NCBI GenBank assembly: GCA_948485625.1
Contig: CAOMRW010000001.1
Span: 1-64,000, forward strand
Reading direction: 5' to 3'
DNA: 64,000 bases
Source of the DNA: an uncultured Clostridia bacterium
GTDB lineage: Bacteria; Bacillota; Clostridia; TANB77; CAG-508
Shown: positions 17,751 to 27,923 of the stretch, in pieces
How positions within the stretch are numbered: the stretch's first letter is position 1
Layout: each line of letters starts with the position of its first letter
Notes under the pieces: model-generated
Database searches by the model: none
The model's input: only the letters and a program-made list of their open reading frames with translations
What the model was told of the DNA's origin: nothing
Translations under genes and position numbers: made by a program

Positions 17751-17885
17751 TTACTTATAATCTTCTCCTGTTATTTGTTTATATTCTTCAGTAGTTATCC
17801 ATTTTCCAACTGCGTTATATACTCTCTCCTTGCTCCAGATATCATTGTCATAGTAGTTTTTTACCTTTTCAAAATTCTTACTCAT
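17751..17885 (-). CDS. XkdX-family protein
   Basis: A 44-residue protein too short for most gene finders: MSKNFEKVKNYYDNDIWSKE then VYNAVGKWITTEEYKQITGE. The DxWxxERVxNAVxKxxITxEEYxxITGE pattern is that of XkdX, found between tail fibre and lysis genes of PBSX-like phages. GGAGG precedes the start. Confidence 0.75.
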   Translation of the reverse strand: MSKNFEKVKNYYDNDIWSKERVYNAVGKWITTEEYKQITGEDYK

Positions 17886-17889
17886 AATA

Positions 17890-18213
17890 CTACACCTCCA
17901 AATCTATATCAGACATCATTGCTAAATATTCTAAATTCGCTTGTGTTTGTATTTTAAATAATTCATCTTGTGATAATTCTCTTAATACAAAATGATATCC
18001 ATCTTCATAATGCACTATTTGTACTAATTCCATACGTTCATATTCTTTTACAACTTCTTGCCCATTCTCTATGCCTTCAATAGTTACTTTTGATAATTTA
18101 CCTTTGAAATCATCTTTAGTTATTTCTTTTTCGGATACGAAATTATTACCATTTAATCTTAGATTTTTAAATTGTGTTCCATCAGATAACGTAATCTTCC
18201 ATGATTTTTCCAT
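17890..18213 (-). CDS. Tail-module protein of unknown function
   Basis: A 107-residue beta-rich protein (WKITLSDGTQFKNLRLNGNN ... YHFVLRELSQDELFKIQTQA) with TAAGGAGG before the start. Its start lies 55 bases inside the end of the reverse transcriptase gene. Proteins of this kind often sit between tail fibre and XkdX in Clostridial prophages. Confidence 0.6.
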   Translation of the reverse strand: MEKSWKITLSDGTQFKNLRLNGNNFVSEKEITKDDFKGKLSKVTIEGIENGQEVVKEYERMELVQIVHYEDGYHFVLRELSQDELFKIQTQANLEYLAMMSDIDLEV

Positions 18214-19278
18214 TTTGGTACCTCCTTAAATAAATCATAATATAATTGAGACATATTTGTTATTTGCTGCATTGACATATTTTTATAATTACTTGCCATC
18301 CAACCTTTAAAAATATTCTCTATCTCTTTATATGTTAGTCTATTATTATCTAATAGCCTTTTATATGCTTTTAATTTTTTTCTTTGTCTAGTTATAGCCT
18401 TTGAATTTATCCTTCTAACAATTCTTCCTGTTTCTGTTAGCGAATATTTCAATTGTAAGAACTTAAATGTCTGTGATAGTTTTGCAATATGCGTTTTTTT
18501 AGGATTTATTACTAGATTCAATTTATCTGCAATTTTTAATACCCCATCTAAAACTTCTTTTAAAAATTCTTTACTTTCATGAATTATATAACTATCATCC
18601 GTATATCTCCCATAGTATTTGCAACCTTTAACAATCTTTATATAATTGTCGATTCTACTAGGATATGCAATACCAATATTTTGACTTGGCTGCGATCCTA
18701 TATTTATTCCTTTATCCTTTCCAGATTCTATACTAAATACTTGAAATATATTTTGCAAAATCCACATTGTCATTACTCTTTCTTCATTATCAATACTCTT
18801 TAATAAATTGTTCATAACTTGTAAACATTTTTTATGTGGAATGCTTGCATAATATCCGCTAAAATCCATTAGAAGAATATAACCTTCATTACTTTTATGT
18901 TCTCTATAATATTTATGCAAATGTGTTTCTAATCTTTTTCTACTAAATGCTACACCTTTGTTTTTTTGACTTGCTCCATTATCATATATCAAGTAAGGAG
19001 AAATTACTGGACTTAATACTTCATCACAAAGCAAATGGTTAATTGTTTTATCAACCATTATATTTGTTGTAATATTCCTTTGTTTGCCTCGCTCTTTTAT
19101 TACAAATTTAGTTCCGTTTTGTTGGCCTATATGTTTTTTCAATCATTGCTTTTTGAAGTTGTGCAGTTTCTAATAATTGATTCATTTCAAAAAGCTGTGC
19201 TTTGTATTTAAATGGAGCACCAGCAATTGCTTTTTTTCCAGCTTTATAAATTAGATTAGCATCATAAAATTTATTCAT
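18159..19278 (-). CDS. DGR reverse transcriptase, interrupted by a +1 shift at CGG
   Basis: The joined product is about 372 residues. The first part, MNKFYDANLIYKAGKKAIAG ... KTYRPTK, is the N-terminal region normal for these enzymes; the zero frame then gives CGG (complement of 19114-19116) and stops two codons later at 19108. Skipping the C yields GTKFVIKERGKQR and the rest: LLMDFSGYYASIPH (motif A), IGSQPSQN (the DGR hallmark replacing QG in motif B) and YTDD (catalytic motif C). Nothing catalytic is made without the shift. It copies the template repeat RNA with errors at adenines. Template repeat and avd lie just upstream. Confidence 0.93.
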
Positions 19279-19438
19279 AAAAATCACTTTTATAGCAGTA
19301 ATAGTCGTAACTAACTGCATAATGATTAGCATTTATCAATCAATTTTTTTATCAATTGAAGGGATAATCTTTCCTTTCCCTTTCCCATACTATTACAAAA
19401 TGGAAACTTAGTCCATATTAAAAAATCTGTATAGTAGT

Positions 19439-19534
19439 GAAATCTGGACGCACACCGTTAGAGTTGGACGCACTGTTCGTGTTGGCATTACCGGTTGTTG
19501 TTGACATTAGCGAAATTAGACGCAGAAGCGACAT
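19439..19534 (-). repeat. DGR template repeat (TR)
   Basis: A 96-bp non-coding copy of the variable repeat at 20211-20306, offset by 772 bases. I count 11 differences, all where TR has A on the minus (coding) strand. It lies between avd and the reverse transcriptase, the usual place. Read as protein it would give VNNN, then CGGT, then GNANTNSASNSNGVRPDF; so the recoding site CGGT is also present in TR, and neither C nor G is subject to adenine mutagenesis. Confidence 0.93.
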
Positions 19535-19556
19535 ATAAAGATTACCCCAATTATAT

Positions 19557-20072
19557 TTAATGTTTTATATCTTTAAGAAATCTATTATCAGTTTGTCTGA
19601 GTTTTTTTATCATATTAAATTCTTTTTGAATTTCAATGACAATATAAGTGAATTTATTTAAATCAGCATATAAACATTCTCCAGCATATTGAAGTTCGTC
19701 TTGAAGAACATTACAACAACTCATTGCTTTATCTAATTCCAATCTACGTTCTTCAAATTCAGACATATATGTTGGAAATATCGTGTTTGCAATTCTTAAA
19801 TGCTCATTTATACCACATGCAGAATTTATAACTTTATCCGTAATTCTCAATATTTGATTATTAAAATATTGGTAGATTCTTTTTTGGGCTTTTTCTTTTA
19901 ATTTTTCATCAGTTATATTTTTAGTATTTTGTTCTACTACTTCATTAATTTTATTTAAGTCAAAATAAAAATTATTCTCTGCAAGTTTCGTTACTATTGT
20001 TCTTATTTTATATGCATTGTGTATTGTTTGTAATTTACTTTCACTTCTCTCACTCTTTTTTATTTCTGACAT
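19557..20072 (-). CDS. avd: Avd-like accessory variability determinant of the DGR
   Basis: The 171-residue protein is all-helical and basic, with KKSERSESKLQTIHNAYKIR at the start and LQDELQYAGECLYADLNKF ... MIKKLRQTDN near the end, matching the four-helix bundle Avd. Avd forms a barrel-like pentamer that binds the reverse transcriptase and TR RNA. It sits between the target gene and TR, as in other DGR cassettes. Confidence 0.78.
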   Translation of the reverse strand: MSEIKKSERSESKLQTIHNAYKIRTIVTKLAENNFYFDLNKINEVVEQNTKNITDEKLKEKAQKRIYQYFNNQILRITDKVINSACGINEHLRIANTIFPTYMSEFEERRLELDKAMSCCNVLQDELQYAGECLYADLNKFTYIVIEIQKEFNMIKKLRQTDNRFLKDIKH

Positions 20073-20167
20073 TGCTAATCAAACTTTCTCCTTTCAAAAT
20101 CTAACAATATAACTTTATCATTTTATTTTGAATGTTTTAACTATATTAGCCAGTCACTATCTTATAT

Positions 20168-20188
20168 GACAGGGCATAAAGCCCTGTC
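20168..20188 (-). promoter_or_regulatory. DGR hairpin after the variable repeat
   Basis: GACAGGGC and its perfect complement around the five-base loop ATAAA (plus strand), 22 bases past the 3' end of the variable repeat. In phage BPP-1 a hairpin/cruciform with an 8-bp stem at the matching place is needed for efficient retrohoming. It lies just outside the recoded reading frame. Confidence 0.8.
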
Positions 20189-20198
20189 TGATGTCTGA

Positions 20199-21444
20199 TT
20201 ATTTGATTAGGAAAGCTGGACGCACACCGATAGAGGAGGACGCACTGCCCGTGTTGGCAATACCGGGTGTTGGTGACACTAGCGAAATAAGACGCAGAAG
20301 CGACATCTCTAAGCCAATACCACATTCTGTTTCCTGCATCATCTCTAGCACATATTTTACTATGGTCTAACTTGAATAATGATAATTGAGATTTATCAAT
20401 TCCTGTTTCGTATCCATGACTTGATCCAAAAGCATTATGCCCATAAACCATACATTCACTCATAAGTTCTATGGTAGATTCAAACCAAGCCCATGCAGTT
20501 GATTTACCATCTGTAACTGCATTTGTTAATAATGCTTTATGATTTAGTATATGTCCTATTTCAAAATCATTTTGTATTATTGCTTTAAATGGTGCTAAAT
20601 TTGTTTTATACATAGCACTTTCTACATATCCTCCTGTTGTGGTATTGGTATCATTCATTTTTGCATTTCCCATTGTTCGTTCTGGTATCATTAAAATATG
20701 ATGATTTGTACATTCCGTATCTCCACAATGTAATCTGTAGTCTAAATCTGCCACTAAATACTTTCTTTTGCTTACTTTTCCTATAATATAGTCTCCTATA
20801 AAAATATCATCAAATGTACCTGCAGCAATTTGTTTTGTTAAAGTTCCATTATAAAATAATTCTGTTATGTCTTTTCCTCTATATATTCCATTATGTGCTC
20901 CTGCATTTGAAGCAACCACTATTGATTTTAAATCACTTAATTGTGTTTCAAAATTTTCTGTTATTTCAGTCGCTTTCTCGTTTAATTCTCTTTCTGTTAC
21001 TAATATTTGTGTAGGATCTAATGTTATATTTATATTTTCTGTATTATCTATTACAATTGTTATATCAATATTTTTTTCAATTAATTCTGTAGATGAGTTT
21101 GTTATATATTCCGCTGTATTACCTGCATTTGTATAAGCATATAAAACCTTTTCTTTTGTATCTGGATCTATTGCATACAAACCAATTTCTCTAAAATAAA
21201 AAGAATTTGGTGCATCTATATTTTTGAATAGAAAAGAAATTTGTGCTTGGTTTTCTCCTGTAATTATGATGTTATTTATATTACATTGTAATACTTTTGT
21301 TATTAAAGATGTTCTATCTCTTGGATCTCCATTTAATGTTCCACTTCCTATTTCAGCATGGTCAAATTCGACTTTCTTGCCTTCTAGTGTCTTTGCTGCT
21401 AAGATAGAGCCCTGTCTTGTTATATAAACTTTTTCAAAACCCAT
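20199..21444 (-). CDS. DGR target: phage tail fibre with variable C-type-lectin-like end, containing a +1 shift at CGG
   Basis: Residues 1-150 (MGFEKVYITRQGSILAAKTL ...) match the N-terminal region of tail-collar/tail-fibre proteins that docks to the baseplate. The C-terminus is the DGR type: MWYWLRDVASASYFASVTNT. Within the variable repeat the zero frame meets CGG (complement of 20263-20265) followed by T and then runs out of family register to 20146. Skipping the C gives GIANTGSASSSIGVRPAFLI and a stop at 20199. GVRPA is the conserved ending of such variable domains, so the shifted frame is the biological one. Product about 414 residues. The protein would contact the host surface, with diversity supplied by the retroelement. 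Confidence 0.88.
20211..20306 (-). repeat. DGR variable repeat (VR)
   Basis: The 96-bp counterpart of TR at the end of the fibre gene. Changes from TR adenines to all other bases are seen, giving codon changes such as AAT to TAT, AAC to ACC and AAC to TCC. CGGT at 20262-20265 is unchanged from TR. Confidence 0.93.
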
Positions 21445-22056
21445 TTATCTTTCACACTCCTTTATATCTAAATATTCTTGTACCTGCATACTTCCTGCAA
21501 ACTTTGGATTTAATTTCGTTGTTTCTGTATATATTTCTTTATCTACTGTTGCTTTTAAGAACATATATGTTTTTTGTACTAATACTGCCCCACAATAACA
21601 ATTTCCACTTGTTTTTAATCTATAATCTAATTCAATATTTGCTGGCATTTGCTTTACTAAATCTCTTTTTAATATTTCTGCTGCTTCTGTATAAGTCAAA
21701 TCTATTTCTATATTTAACTTATAATTGTTAAAGTCAGTTGTTATTGTATAGTTTTTCTCTCCTATTGCTTCATTTAGAGTATTTATAAGCCATTTATATG
21801 AATATGGTACTCTATTGTTCATTTTGAATAATATTTGCATTCTTCTTGCTTCTAGAGTTTCTGGTGGATTTGTTATATCGTATATTTTTTCGTATCTTTC
21901 TATCCCATAACTTTCTGCTGTTCTAACTATAACCTCTTTCAGCATATTGTCTATTTCTTCTTTTAATTTGTCTATTTCTATATCTTCAGCATTAAATATT
22001 CTATTAAACTCTCGAACATTCTTTAAGAATGGTGGCATATAATTAATTAGTTTCAT
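21445..22056 (-). CDS. Baseplate-proximal tail protein (XkdU/YmfQ-like, DUF2313)
   Basis: The 203-residue product has the start MKLINYMPPFLKNVREFNRI and the TLEARRMQILFKMNNRVPYS ... YTITTD pattern of XkdU/YmfQ proteins, which join the baseplate wedge to the fibre. It abuts the fibre gene and its start overlaps the stop of the baseplate J gene by four bases. Confidence 0.82.
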   Translation of the reverse strand: MKLINYMPPFLKNVREFNRIFNAEDIEIDKLKEEIDNMLKEVIVRTAESYGIERYEKIYDITNPPETLEARRMQILFKMNNRVPYSYKWLINTLNEAIGEKNYTITTDFNNYKLNIEIDLTYTEAAEILKRDLVKQMPANIELDYRLKTSGNCYCGAVLVQKTYMFLKATVDKEIYTETTKLNPKFAGSMQVQEYLDIKECER

Positions 22057-23138
22057 AAAACCACCTCACTCAAAATAGGGATCTGATATTCTGACAATAA
22101 TACATTTCCACTTTGATTATTTATAGTAGTATTTGAAACATCAATTACCCCTTCTATATTTAATATTATTGATTCAACTTGTGCTTTTCTTATTGTTAAT
22201 GTTGTATTATCTTCCCATGCTTTTCTCAAATCTAATAAATATGTGTCTAATGCCTTTGTTATATTGTTTTTTATTTCTTCAAATGGGTGTGTTGCATCTG
22301 TTGTTATTTTAGATGCTATATTTACTGGAACATTAACTGCAGTATCTACTGTTACTATGTGTCCAATTGGTGCTAATCCTAATCCTTCATCTGTAGGTCC
22401 CGGACATATCTGTTCTTGTATGTCGGAAATCAAAACATCTGTGGCCATATTATAATTACTATCTAAAATTGTTAGTTTAACTGTTCCTCCTCCATTCCAT
22501 ACAGGTGTTACTTTAACTGCTCCAACTCCATCAAGACTCTTAGTTTTGTTCTTATAATCTATAACATTTCCTCCAAAAGCCTTTTCTCCAATTTGCTCAA
22601 AATATCTTGCTCTTAATTGTTCATCAGTTTCTTCATTTTGTCCTGGTATTAATAATGTTGTCAATGTTGCACTTCCTAAATTTTGAATATAATCAACAGG
22701 GAGCAAATTTCCAGTACAATTATTAGATTCTGCACCAGGTGTTTCACATTCCATCTTGTAAATTCCTATACTTATTCGTTCTTTTGCACACCAATAATAG
22801 TTATTACAAGTAAATCTTGAATTTAATTCTATATCCATTAGTTCATTATTTTCATTATAAAAATTTCCCTGTTTTGAACATGTTGTTGCTTCTTTTCTTG
22901 TTAAACCAACTTGTTTTGAAAGTTTATCAAGATATTCCTCAACTGCAGTATCTACAAAAACTAAATCTATGTTATTTTTCAAAACCAAATACATTTGTGC
23001 CATTTCTGCAGCAGCGGGTGCTAATGCATCATATATTATACTTCCTTCTCTTTTGTCTTCAGTATCTGGTATCTTATCTAACATTCTATTTAGTAATGTT
23101 TCATATTCAAAATATTCGTCCAATTCTTCTTGACTCAT
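22053..23138 (-). CDS. Baseplate J/gp47 family protein (XkdT-like)
   Basis: The 361-residue product begins with MLDKIPDTEDKREGSIIYDA, the usual baseplate J opening (DxREGSIIYDALAPAAAE), and contains ETDEQLRARYFEQIGEKAFGGN, also typical. It is a structural wedge protein of contractile tails. The start overlaps the next upstream gene by four bases. Confidence 0.93.
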   Translation of the reverse strand: MSQEELDEYFEYETLLNRMLDKIPDTEDKREGSIIYDALAPAAAEMAQMYLVLKNNIDLVFVDTAVEEYLDKLSKQVGLTRKEATTCSKQGNFYNENNELMDIELNSRFTCNNYYWCAKERISIGIYKMECETPGAESNNCTGNLLPVDYIQNLGSATLTTLLIPGQNEETDEQLRARYFEQIGEKAFGGNVIDYKNKTKSLDGVGAVKVTPVWNGGGTVKLTILDSNYNMATDVLISDIQEQICPGPTDEGLGLAPIGHIVTVDTAVNVPVNIASKITTDATHPFEEIKNNITKALDTYLLDLRKAWEDNTTLTIRKAQVESIILNIEGVIDVSNTTINNQSGNVLLSEYQIPILSEVVL

Positions 23139-23539
23139 ATACTCACCACCTTTTCAACTTGTATTTCTCCTTCAGTTGTAATTACATTAAAAGTAGCAGT
23201 AATTTTATTTCTATTTACCTCGAAATCAAAATTGTTTACTTCTTCAATTCTATCATCTTGTAATAATGCTTCTGTTATTACTCTTTCTAATTCTGGAATT
23301 GCATATGTTGGATTTTCTCCTATTAGAAAATTCAATTCTACTCCAAAATTAAAACTATATATAAGATGCTCAAATCTTTCTGTATTTAATATGCAGTAAA
23401 TTGCTTGTTGCATTGCTTCTTTTCCATCACAAGATCTAGTTATTGTGTTTTTTTCTATATCTAAGTAATATGTCTTTGTTGGTTGTTGTACTACTTCTAA
23501 ATTACTTTCTAATATATTGTTTGTTATGTTAGGTGTCAT
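23135..23539 (-). CDS. Baseplate protein XkdS-like (DUF2634, gp25-type)
   Basis: The 134-residue product contains GKEAMQQAIYCILNTERFEH, LIYSFNFGVEL and PELERVITEALLQDDRIEEV, the family pattern of gp25/W-like baseplate lysozyme-related proteins of PBSX phages. Confidence 0.9.
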   Translation of the reverse strand: MTPNITNNILESNLEVVQQPTKTYYLDIEKNTITRSCDGKEAMQQAIYCILNTERFEHLIYSFNFGVELNFLIGENPTYAIPELERVITEALLQDDRIEEVNNFDFEVNRNKITATFNVITTEGEIQVEKVVSI

Positions 23540-23561
23540 TTAATTTAACCACCTCTCTATT

Positions 23562-24053
23562 TTAAATTTTATCGATTACAATATATTCTTGTCCGCCTCT
23601 TTTTTGTACTAATATCACATTATCATTTAGTTTTAATCCATTATGTATTGTTATTTTCTTTCTTCCACTAATTAAATGACTATGTGATAAATTAATGTTT
23701 TTTGTTGGTATTTCCATATTTGAATTTACTTCATTTGTTATGGAAATAGAAATCTTGTCTGGATTAGGATTCACATTTGCTTTAGAGTTTATAGATATAT
23801 CACCAGTAATTTCATGTTCGTGATTTGCATTTAACTTCGTTGTTTCTGTATCCCAATCTATCGAAACATCTACAGTATAATCTTTTACATTTTTAGTTAA
23901 TATTAGAAACTCTTGTGTTAATACTAATTTTTGCTCAACTGTAATTTCTAGCGGACTAATATTTGTAACTATTCCATATAAAACATCAGAAGGAGCAGAT
24001 GCTTCTTCTGCTCCCTGTGATATTTTCTTTATTGTTTCTATAAGGTTTGCCAT
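23562..24053 (-). CDS. XkdR-like tail protein (DUF2577)
   Basis: About 163 residues, with MANLIETIKKISQGAEEASA ... YGIVTNISPLEITVEQKLVL, the DUF2577 opening, and a C-terminal LKLNDNVILVQKRGGQEYIV. GGGGTG precedes the start at 24053; an upstream ATG at 24062 is less well placed. Confidence 0.88.
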   Translation of the reverse strand: MANLIETIKKISQGAEEASAPSDVLYGIVTNISPLEITVEQKLVLTQEFLILTKNVKDYTVDVSIDWDTETTKLNANHEHEITGDISINSKANVNPNPDKISISITNEVNSNMEIPTKNINLSHSHLISGRKKITIHNGLKLNDNVILVQKRGGQEYIVIDKI

Positions 24054-24065
24054 ATTTTTCACCCC

Positions 24066-25028
24066 TTATTGACTAATAAAATCTTGACCTCTTAAGGTCA
24101 AATCCATAAAGTGTTCTTCATTTTTAAAAGTATGTTTTGCTTTTTCTACTAACATGAAATTTTGTAATTTTATATCTCCTAGATCTAATTTTACAATTAT
24201 CAGAGAGCCTCCTCTAACTCTTATATCACCAATTGCTTTTTTTATTTCTAAATTTCTTGTTTTTTGGTTATATAATTTTAATAATGAAGTGGCTTTTACT
24301 GCTCCATTTGTTTTTTCATCTATTGTGTCAAAAAATTGTAATACCCCCCATTTATTCATGTTATTTGTATCTTGTGCAATATAAACTTCTCTTTTTCCAG
24401 TTTCTTTGTTATCATATGTTAGTTTTATTTTGTTGTATGTATCTGTATCAATTGAACTTTGGTAATCAAAGTTTTGCGCTGTTTCTTCATCAATTATTAA
24501 TCCAACTTTCATTCTTTCTAAATTCTTTAAACAAATCTTTCCAAAATCATCATATAATACATACATTTCGTGTCTATTTTTTATTGTTTCATCTAATGCG
24601 TTTAATATTATATCAAATAAAGTTTTATTGCTTTCTGATTTTTTTGCTATTGTGTATCCTGTGTTTTCTAATGTTCCTACATTTAACAAAAAATCACTTG
24701 CTATCATTTTCACTAATTCATCTGCTCTTTTATTAGTATATACATAACTACTTTTATTTTTTAAATATCGAAGTTGGTCATATGATGTTACTTGTATTAT
24801 TTTATCTTTTTCCCTTTTCTTAGTAAAAACAAATCCATAAAACACTTTATTATTATCAACTTTAAAACTTACTGGATTTCCTTCTTCAAAGTTTATAATA
24901 TTATCTTTCAATACTTTAAACTCTAGTTTTCCTGGACTATTTTTTCTTTCTGTTGTCCATACAATTTCATCTTGTGTAACTGGTTCATATACTGTATTTC
25001 CATTCTGTAATAAAAGTTGTTGACTCAT
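24066..25028 (-). CDS. XkdQ-like tail hub protein (late control D type)
   Basis: The 320-residue product has VTQDEIVWTTERKNSPGKLE and SFKVDNNKVFYGFVFTKKRE, typical of XkdQ/gpD-like proteins that form the hub at the tail tip. It lies between LysM and DUF2577 genes as in PBSX. Confidence 0.88.
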   Translation of the reverse strand: MSQQLLLQNGNTVYEPVTQDEIVWTTERKNSPGKLEFKVLKDNIINFEEGNPVSFKVDNNKVFYGFVFTKKREKDKIIQVTSYDQLRYLKNKSSYVYTNKRADELVKMIASDFLLNVGTLENTGYTIAKKSESNKTLFDIILNALDETIKNRHEMYVLYDDFGKICLKNLERMKVGLIIDEETAQNFDYQSSIDTDTYNKIKLTYDNKETGKREVYIAQDTNNMNKWGVLQFFDTIDEKTNGAVKATSLLKLYNQKTRNLEIKKAIGDIRVRGGSLIIVKLDLGDIKLQNFMLVEKAKHTFKNEEHFMDLTLRGQDFISQ

Positions 25029-25037
25029 AAAAACCTC

Positions 25038-25718
25038 CTATGCTGGAATCCAAAAAACTTGACCTGGATAGATCAAGTTAGGATTTTTTATTTTACTTTT
25101 ATTTGCATTATAAATTACAGTATATTTACTCCCATTACCATAGAATTTTTTTGCTATATTCCATAAACAATCTCCTCTTTTTACAGTATAGTTTTGTCCA
25201 CTCGGTTTCGTAGTAGCAGTAGATGTCTTTGTTTGTGTAACTGGCCTTACTACTACCGGTGGTCTATATTGTTTTATTGTAACTTGCATTGTCTTAGTAG
25301 AATATTCTTTATATTGTTTTAATTTAAATTCTACCTTTACATCAAATCCTTCTTTTGCTTCTTCCACTATTTTATAATCTTCTATTGACACTTTAATATT
25401 AGTATCAAATAAAATCTTTCCATTGGGTAGTTTCCTCGAAACAATAAATTGAAAAGCAGTTTTGTTAACTTTTAACTTTTCAATTATATTCAAAAAATAA
25501 GATGCTGGTTGATAATTACTTTTGTATGTTGCAAAAGGATATTTAGTATTTGGTAATAATGCTTTAAATTCTATTTCTGTTAATCCAGGATTTTTCAAAA
25601 CATTTATTTCTTGATTATTAATTAGGTCATAAGTTTTATTTTTATTATTTATTTTTAGAGTTAATTTATCAGGGGCAACCGGCAATAATGTATCTCCCAA
25701 ATAAAAATAATATGCCAT
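25038..25718 (-). CDS. LysM-domain tail protein (XkdP-like)
   Basis: The 226-residue product ends with one LysM domain (YTVKRGDCLWNIAKKFYG ... NPNLIYPGQVFWIP). The N-terminal 150 residues match the XkdP/gp53-like tail-tube connector (LPNTKYPFATYKSNYQPASY). LysM may bind peptidoglycan on injection or simply stabilise the hub. Confidence 0.9.
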   Translation of the reverse strand: MAYYFYLGDTLLPVAPDKLTLKINNKNKTYDLINNQEINVLKNPGLTEIEFKALLPNTKYPFATYKSNYQPASYFLNIIEKLKVNKTAFQFIVSRKLPNGKILFDTNIKVSIEDYKIVEEAKEGFDVKVEFKLKQYKEYSTKTMQVTIKQYRPPVVVRPVTQTKTSTATTKPSGQNYTVKRGDCLWNIAKKFYGNGSKYTVIYNANKSKIKNPNLIYPGQVFWIPA

Positions 25719-25730
25719 GTTATACCTTTT

Positions 25731-27894
25731 TTATACATGAACTCCATCAGCGACAGATTGTAATTCTTCTTCCAATTTAGTCGCTAAAACATCTACTATT
25801 CCATCAATATCTTGTCCTTCACTTATATTGTTATTATTCGTCATTGTGACATTAACGGATGCAGTTGTAAATCTATTAATTGTGTCTCTTTCTGCTAAAT
25901 CTATTAAGTATTTTAGGTCCTCTTCATTTATATCTGAATTGTCTGCTATTTTCTTTGTATCTCCTGCTATATCTCCAAGAGTTCCATTGTTCATACTACT
26001 AAAATCATAATTGTCCATATTTAGAGCATCATTTATTGCTGAAGATGCACCACTAATCCAATCGTTTCTATGATCTGTCCTATCTTGTCTAGTAGTTTCT
26101 AATTCTATAACTTTATTTTGAATATCAGTTGCAGAACTATTTAAATCTGATGCAAATTTTGCTTTATTTTCATTTATGGAATTATTAACATCATTCATAT
26201 CGTCTAACATACTTTGCAAATCTTCATTTCTTCTTACAACATTATCCATCATTCCTTCTAATGCTTTATCTGCAAAATCAGCATATTCTACGGTATCAAT
26301 ACTAACTCCTGGTATTTTATTTAGTACACTAATAATTCCATTTACAATTCCAACTACACCATTATATAACCATTGGAAAATATATAATATTCCTACTCCT
26401 ACTGCTTCTAATCCTGTTTCAAATCCATACCATGCTGTAAGTAATGCATAACATACACCCATTATTCCTAATAATAAAAATTGGGCTGCTAAAACAATTC
26501 CATAAAATACTGTTTTACATCCTAGCCATAATGTCATTGCACCAATCACTAACATATCCCATAACCATAATATGCCATATGCTACCTTGTCATTTGTAAA
26601 CCATAAATAAGTTAGTGCAACTATAAGTGCCATTATTAAAATTACTATCCAAGTAATTGGACATGCTAATAATGCTGTATTTAGTCCATATTGTGCTGCA
26701 GTTGCTCCAAGAGTTGCTCCTGCTTGTAGCATACTTGCAGCTGCTTGTATTCCTTGAACTACTGACATTATTGTTAGAATTCCACTTGTTATTGCAGAAA
26801 TTACATTAAATGCTATATATGCGCCTACTATTCCTAATATAATTGGTGCCACTGGCTCTAAAATATCAATCAACCATGCAATACCTTCAATCAGTTCCAA
26901 AATTGCTTGTGCTGCTAAACTAACACCATTTATAAACATACTAAACATTTCTTGGACCTGCTGATTATTTGCTAATTGATTTATTTTTCTTAACACTGGA
27001 TCTAAAGCCTTAATTGTTATGTTTTTTATTCTATTCCAAATTTGTGACCAAGTCATAGGCATTTTATTATATCTGTCATTGATTTGATCTGCAGCTGAAA
27101 ACATTGCATTTTTTATAATATCTGATGTAATTACCCCATCTGAAGATAATTCTTTTAAATCACCTTTTGTTTTACCAGTATATTTTGCAATTGCATCTGC
27201 TAATAGTGGTGCATTTTCCATTATAGAACGGAACTCATCACCCTGTAGTTTTCCGTGATGCCATTGCTTGAGTTAATTGGTACATTGCTGAAGTTTGTTC
27301 TTGAACACTCGCTCCACCTATTGCAAAGTTTTTATTCATTAATTCTGTAAATGCGATTATTTCATCAGTATTTTTAAAATTCTCTCCAGCCAAAATTCCA
27401 AGTTTTGAAACAACACTTGTTGTATCTAAAAAAGATGATCTAGTCCTATCTGCCATAGCAAATATTTTATTTTCTAAATTTTCTACACTATCATTATCAT
27501 CTACAATTAGTGCTAATCTTGCTCTATTACTTGAGACTTCATCTGACAAACTAACAGTCTTACCTATAACTGCTAATCCTCCAGCAGCAACTGCTATTTG
27601 TTTCACTTTATTTAATAGATTATTAGCCGATGAAGTTGCATTATCAAAGTTAGAAGGCATCTTTTGACTTTCTTGATTAACGTTTCTTACTTGTTGTTCT
27701 ACTTGATTCAAAATCATATCTGTGTTGTTTAGTTCATCTCTTGCAATTTTTAGTGATTGAGTATCTACTGTATTTGATGATGCATTTCTCATATCTTCAA
27801 AATTATTTACTAATATTCTACAAGCATTACTCATACTACGAAGTGCAGGAGACATGCTATCTTGAACCATAATAGAAGTTCGTATTGTTGCCAT
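25731..27894 (-). CDS. Tail tape measure protein, interrupted by a +1 shift at CGG
   Basis: The joined product is about 720 residues. Start region MATIRTSIMVQDSMSPALRS with GGTGG close upstream; GTG at 27921 is a less likely start. The tape-measure domain NRARLALIVDDNDSVENL ... AIGGASVQEQTSAMYQLTQA is interrupted after MAS, where the zero frame reads CGG (complement of 27253-27255) and ends at 27238. Skipping the C gives GKLQGDEFRSIMENAPLLAD, the well-known core of this family. Several hydrophobic stretches (about residues 350-490) and a coiled tail follow. It sets tail length and takes part in genome delivery. The second frame on its own lacks a start site and a ribosome binding site. Confidence 0.92.
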
Positions 27895-27923
27895 CGTTCC
27901 ACCTTCTTTCTTATTTTCCACAT

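Noticed and set aside
20146..20198. Zero-frame extension of the DGR target gene to 20146
   Set aside because: That frame reads through the hairpin and lacks the GVRPA ending of variable domains; the shifted frame ends at 20199 with the expected motif.
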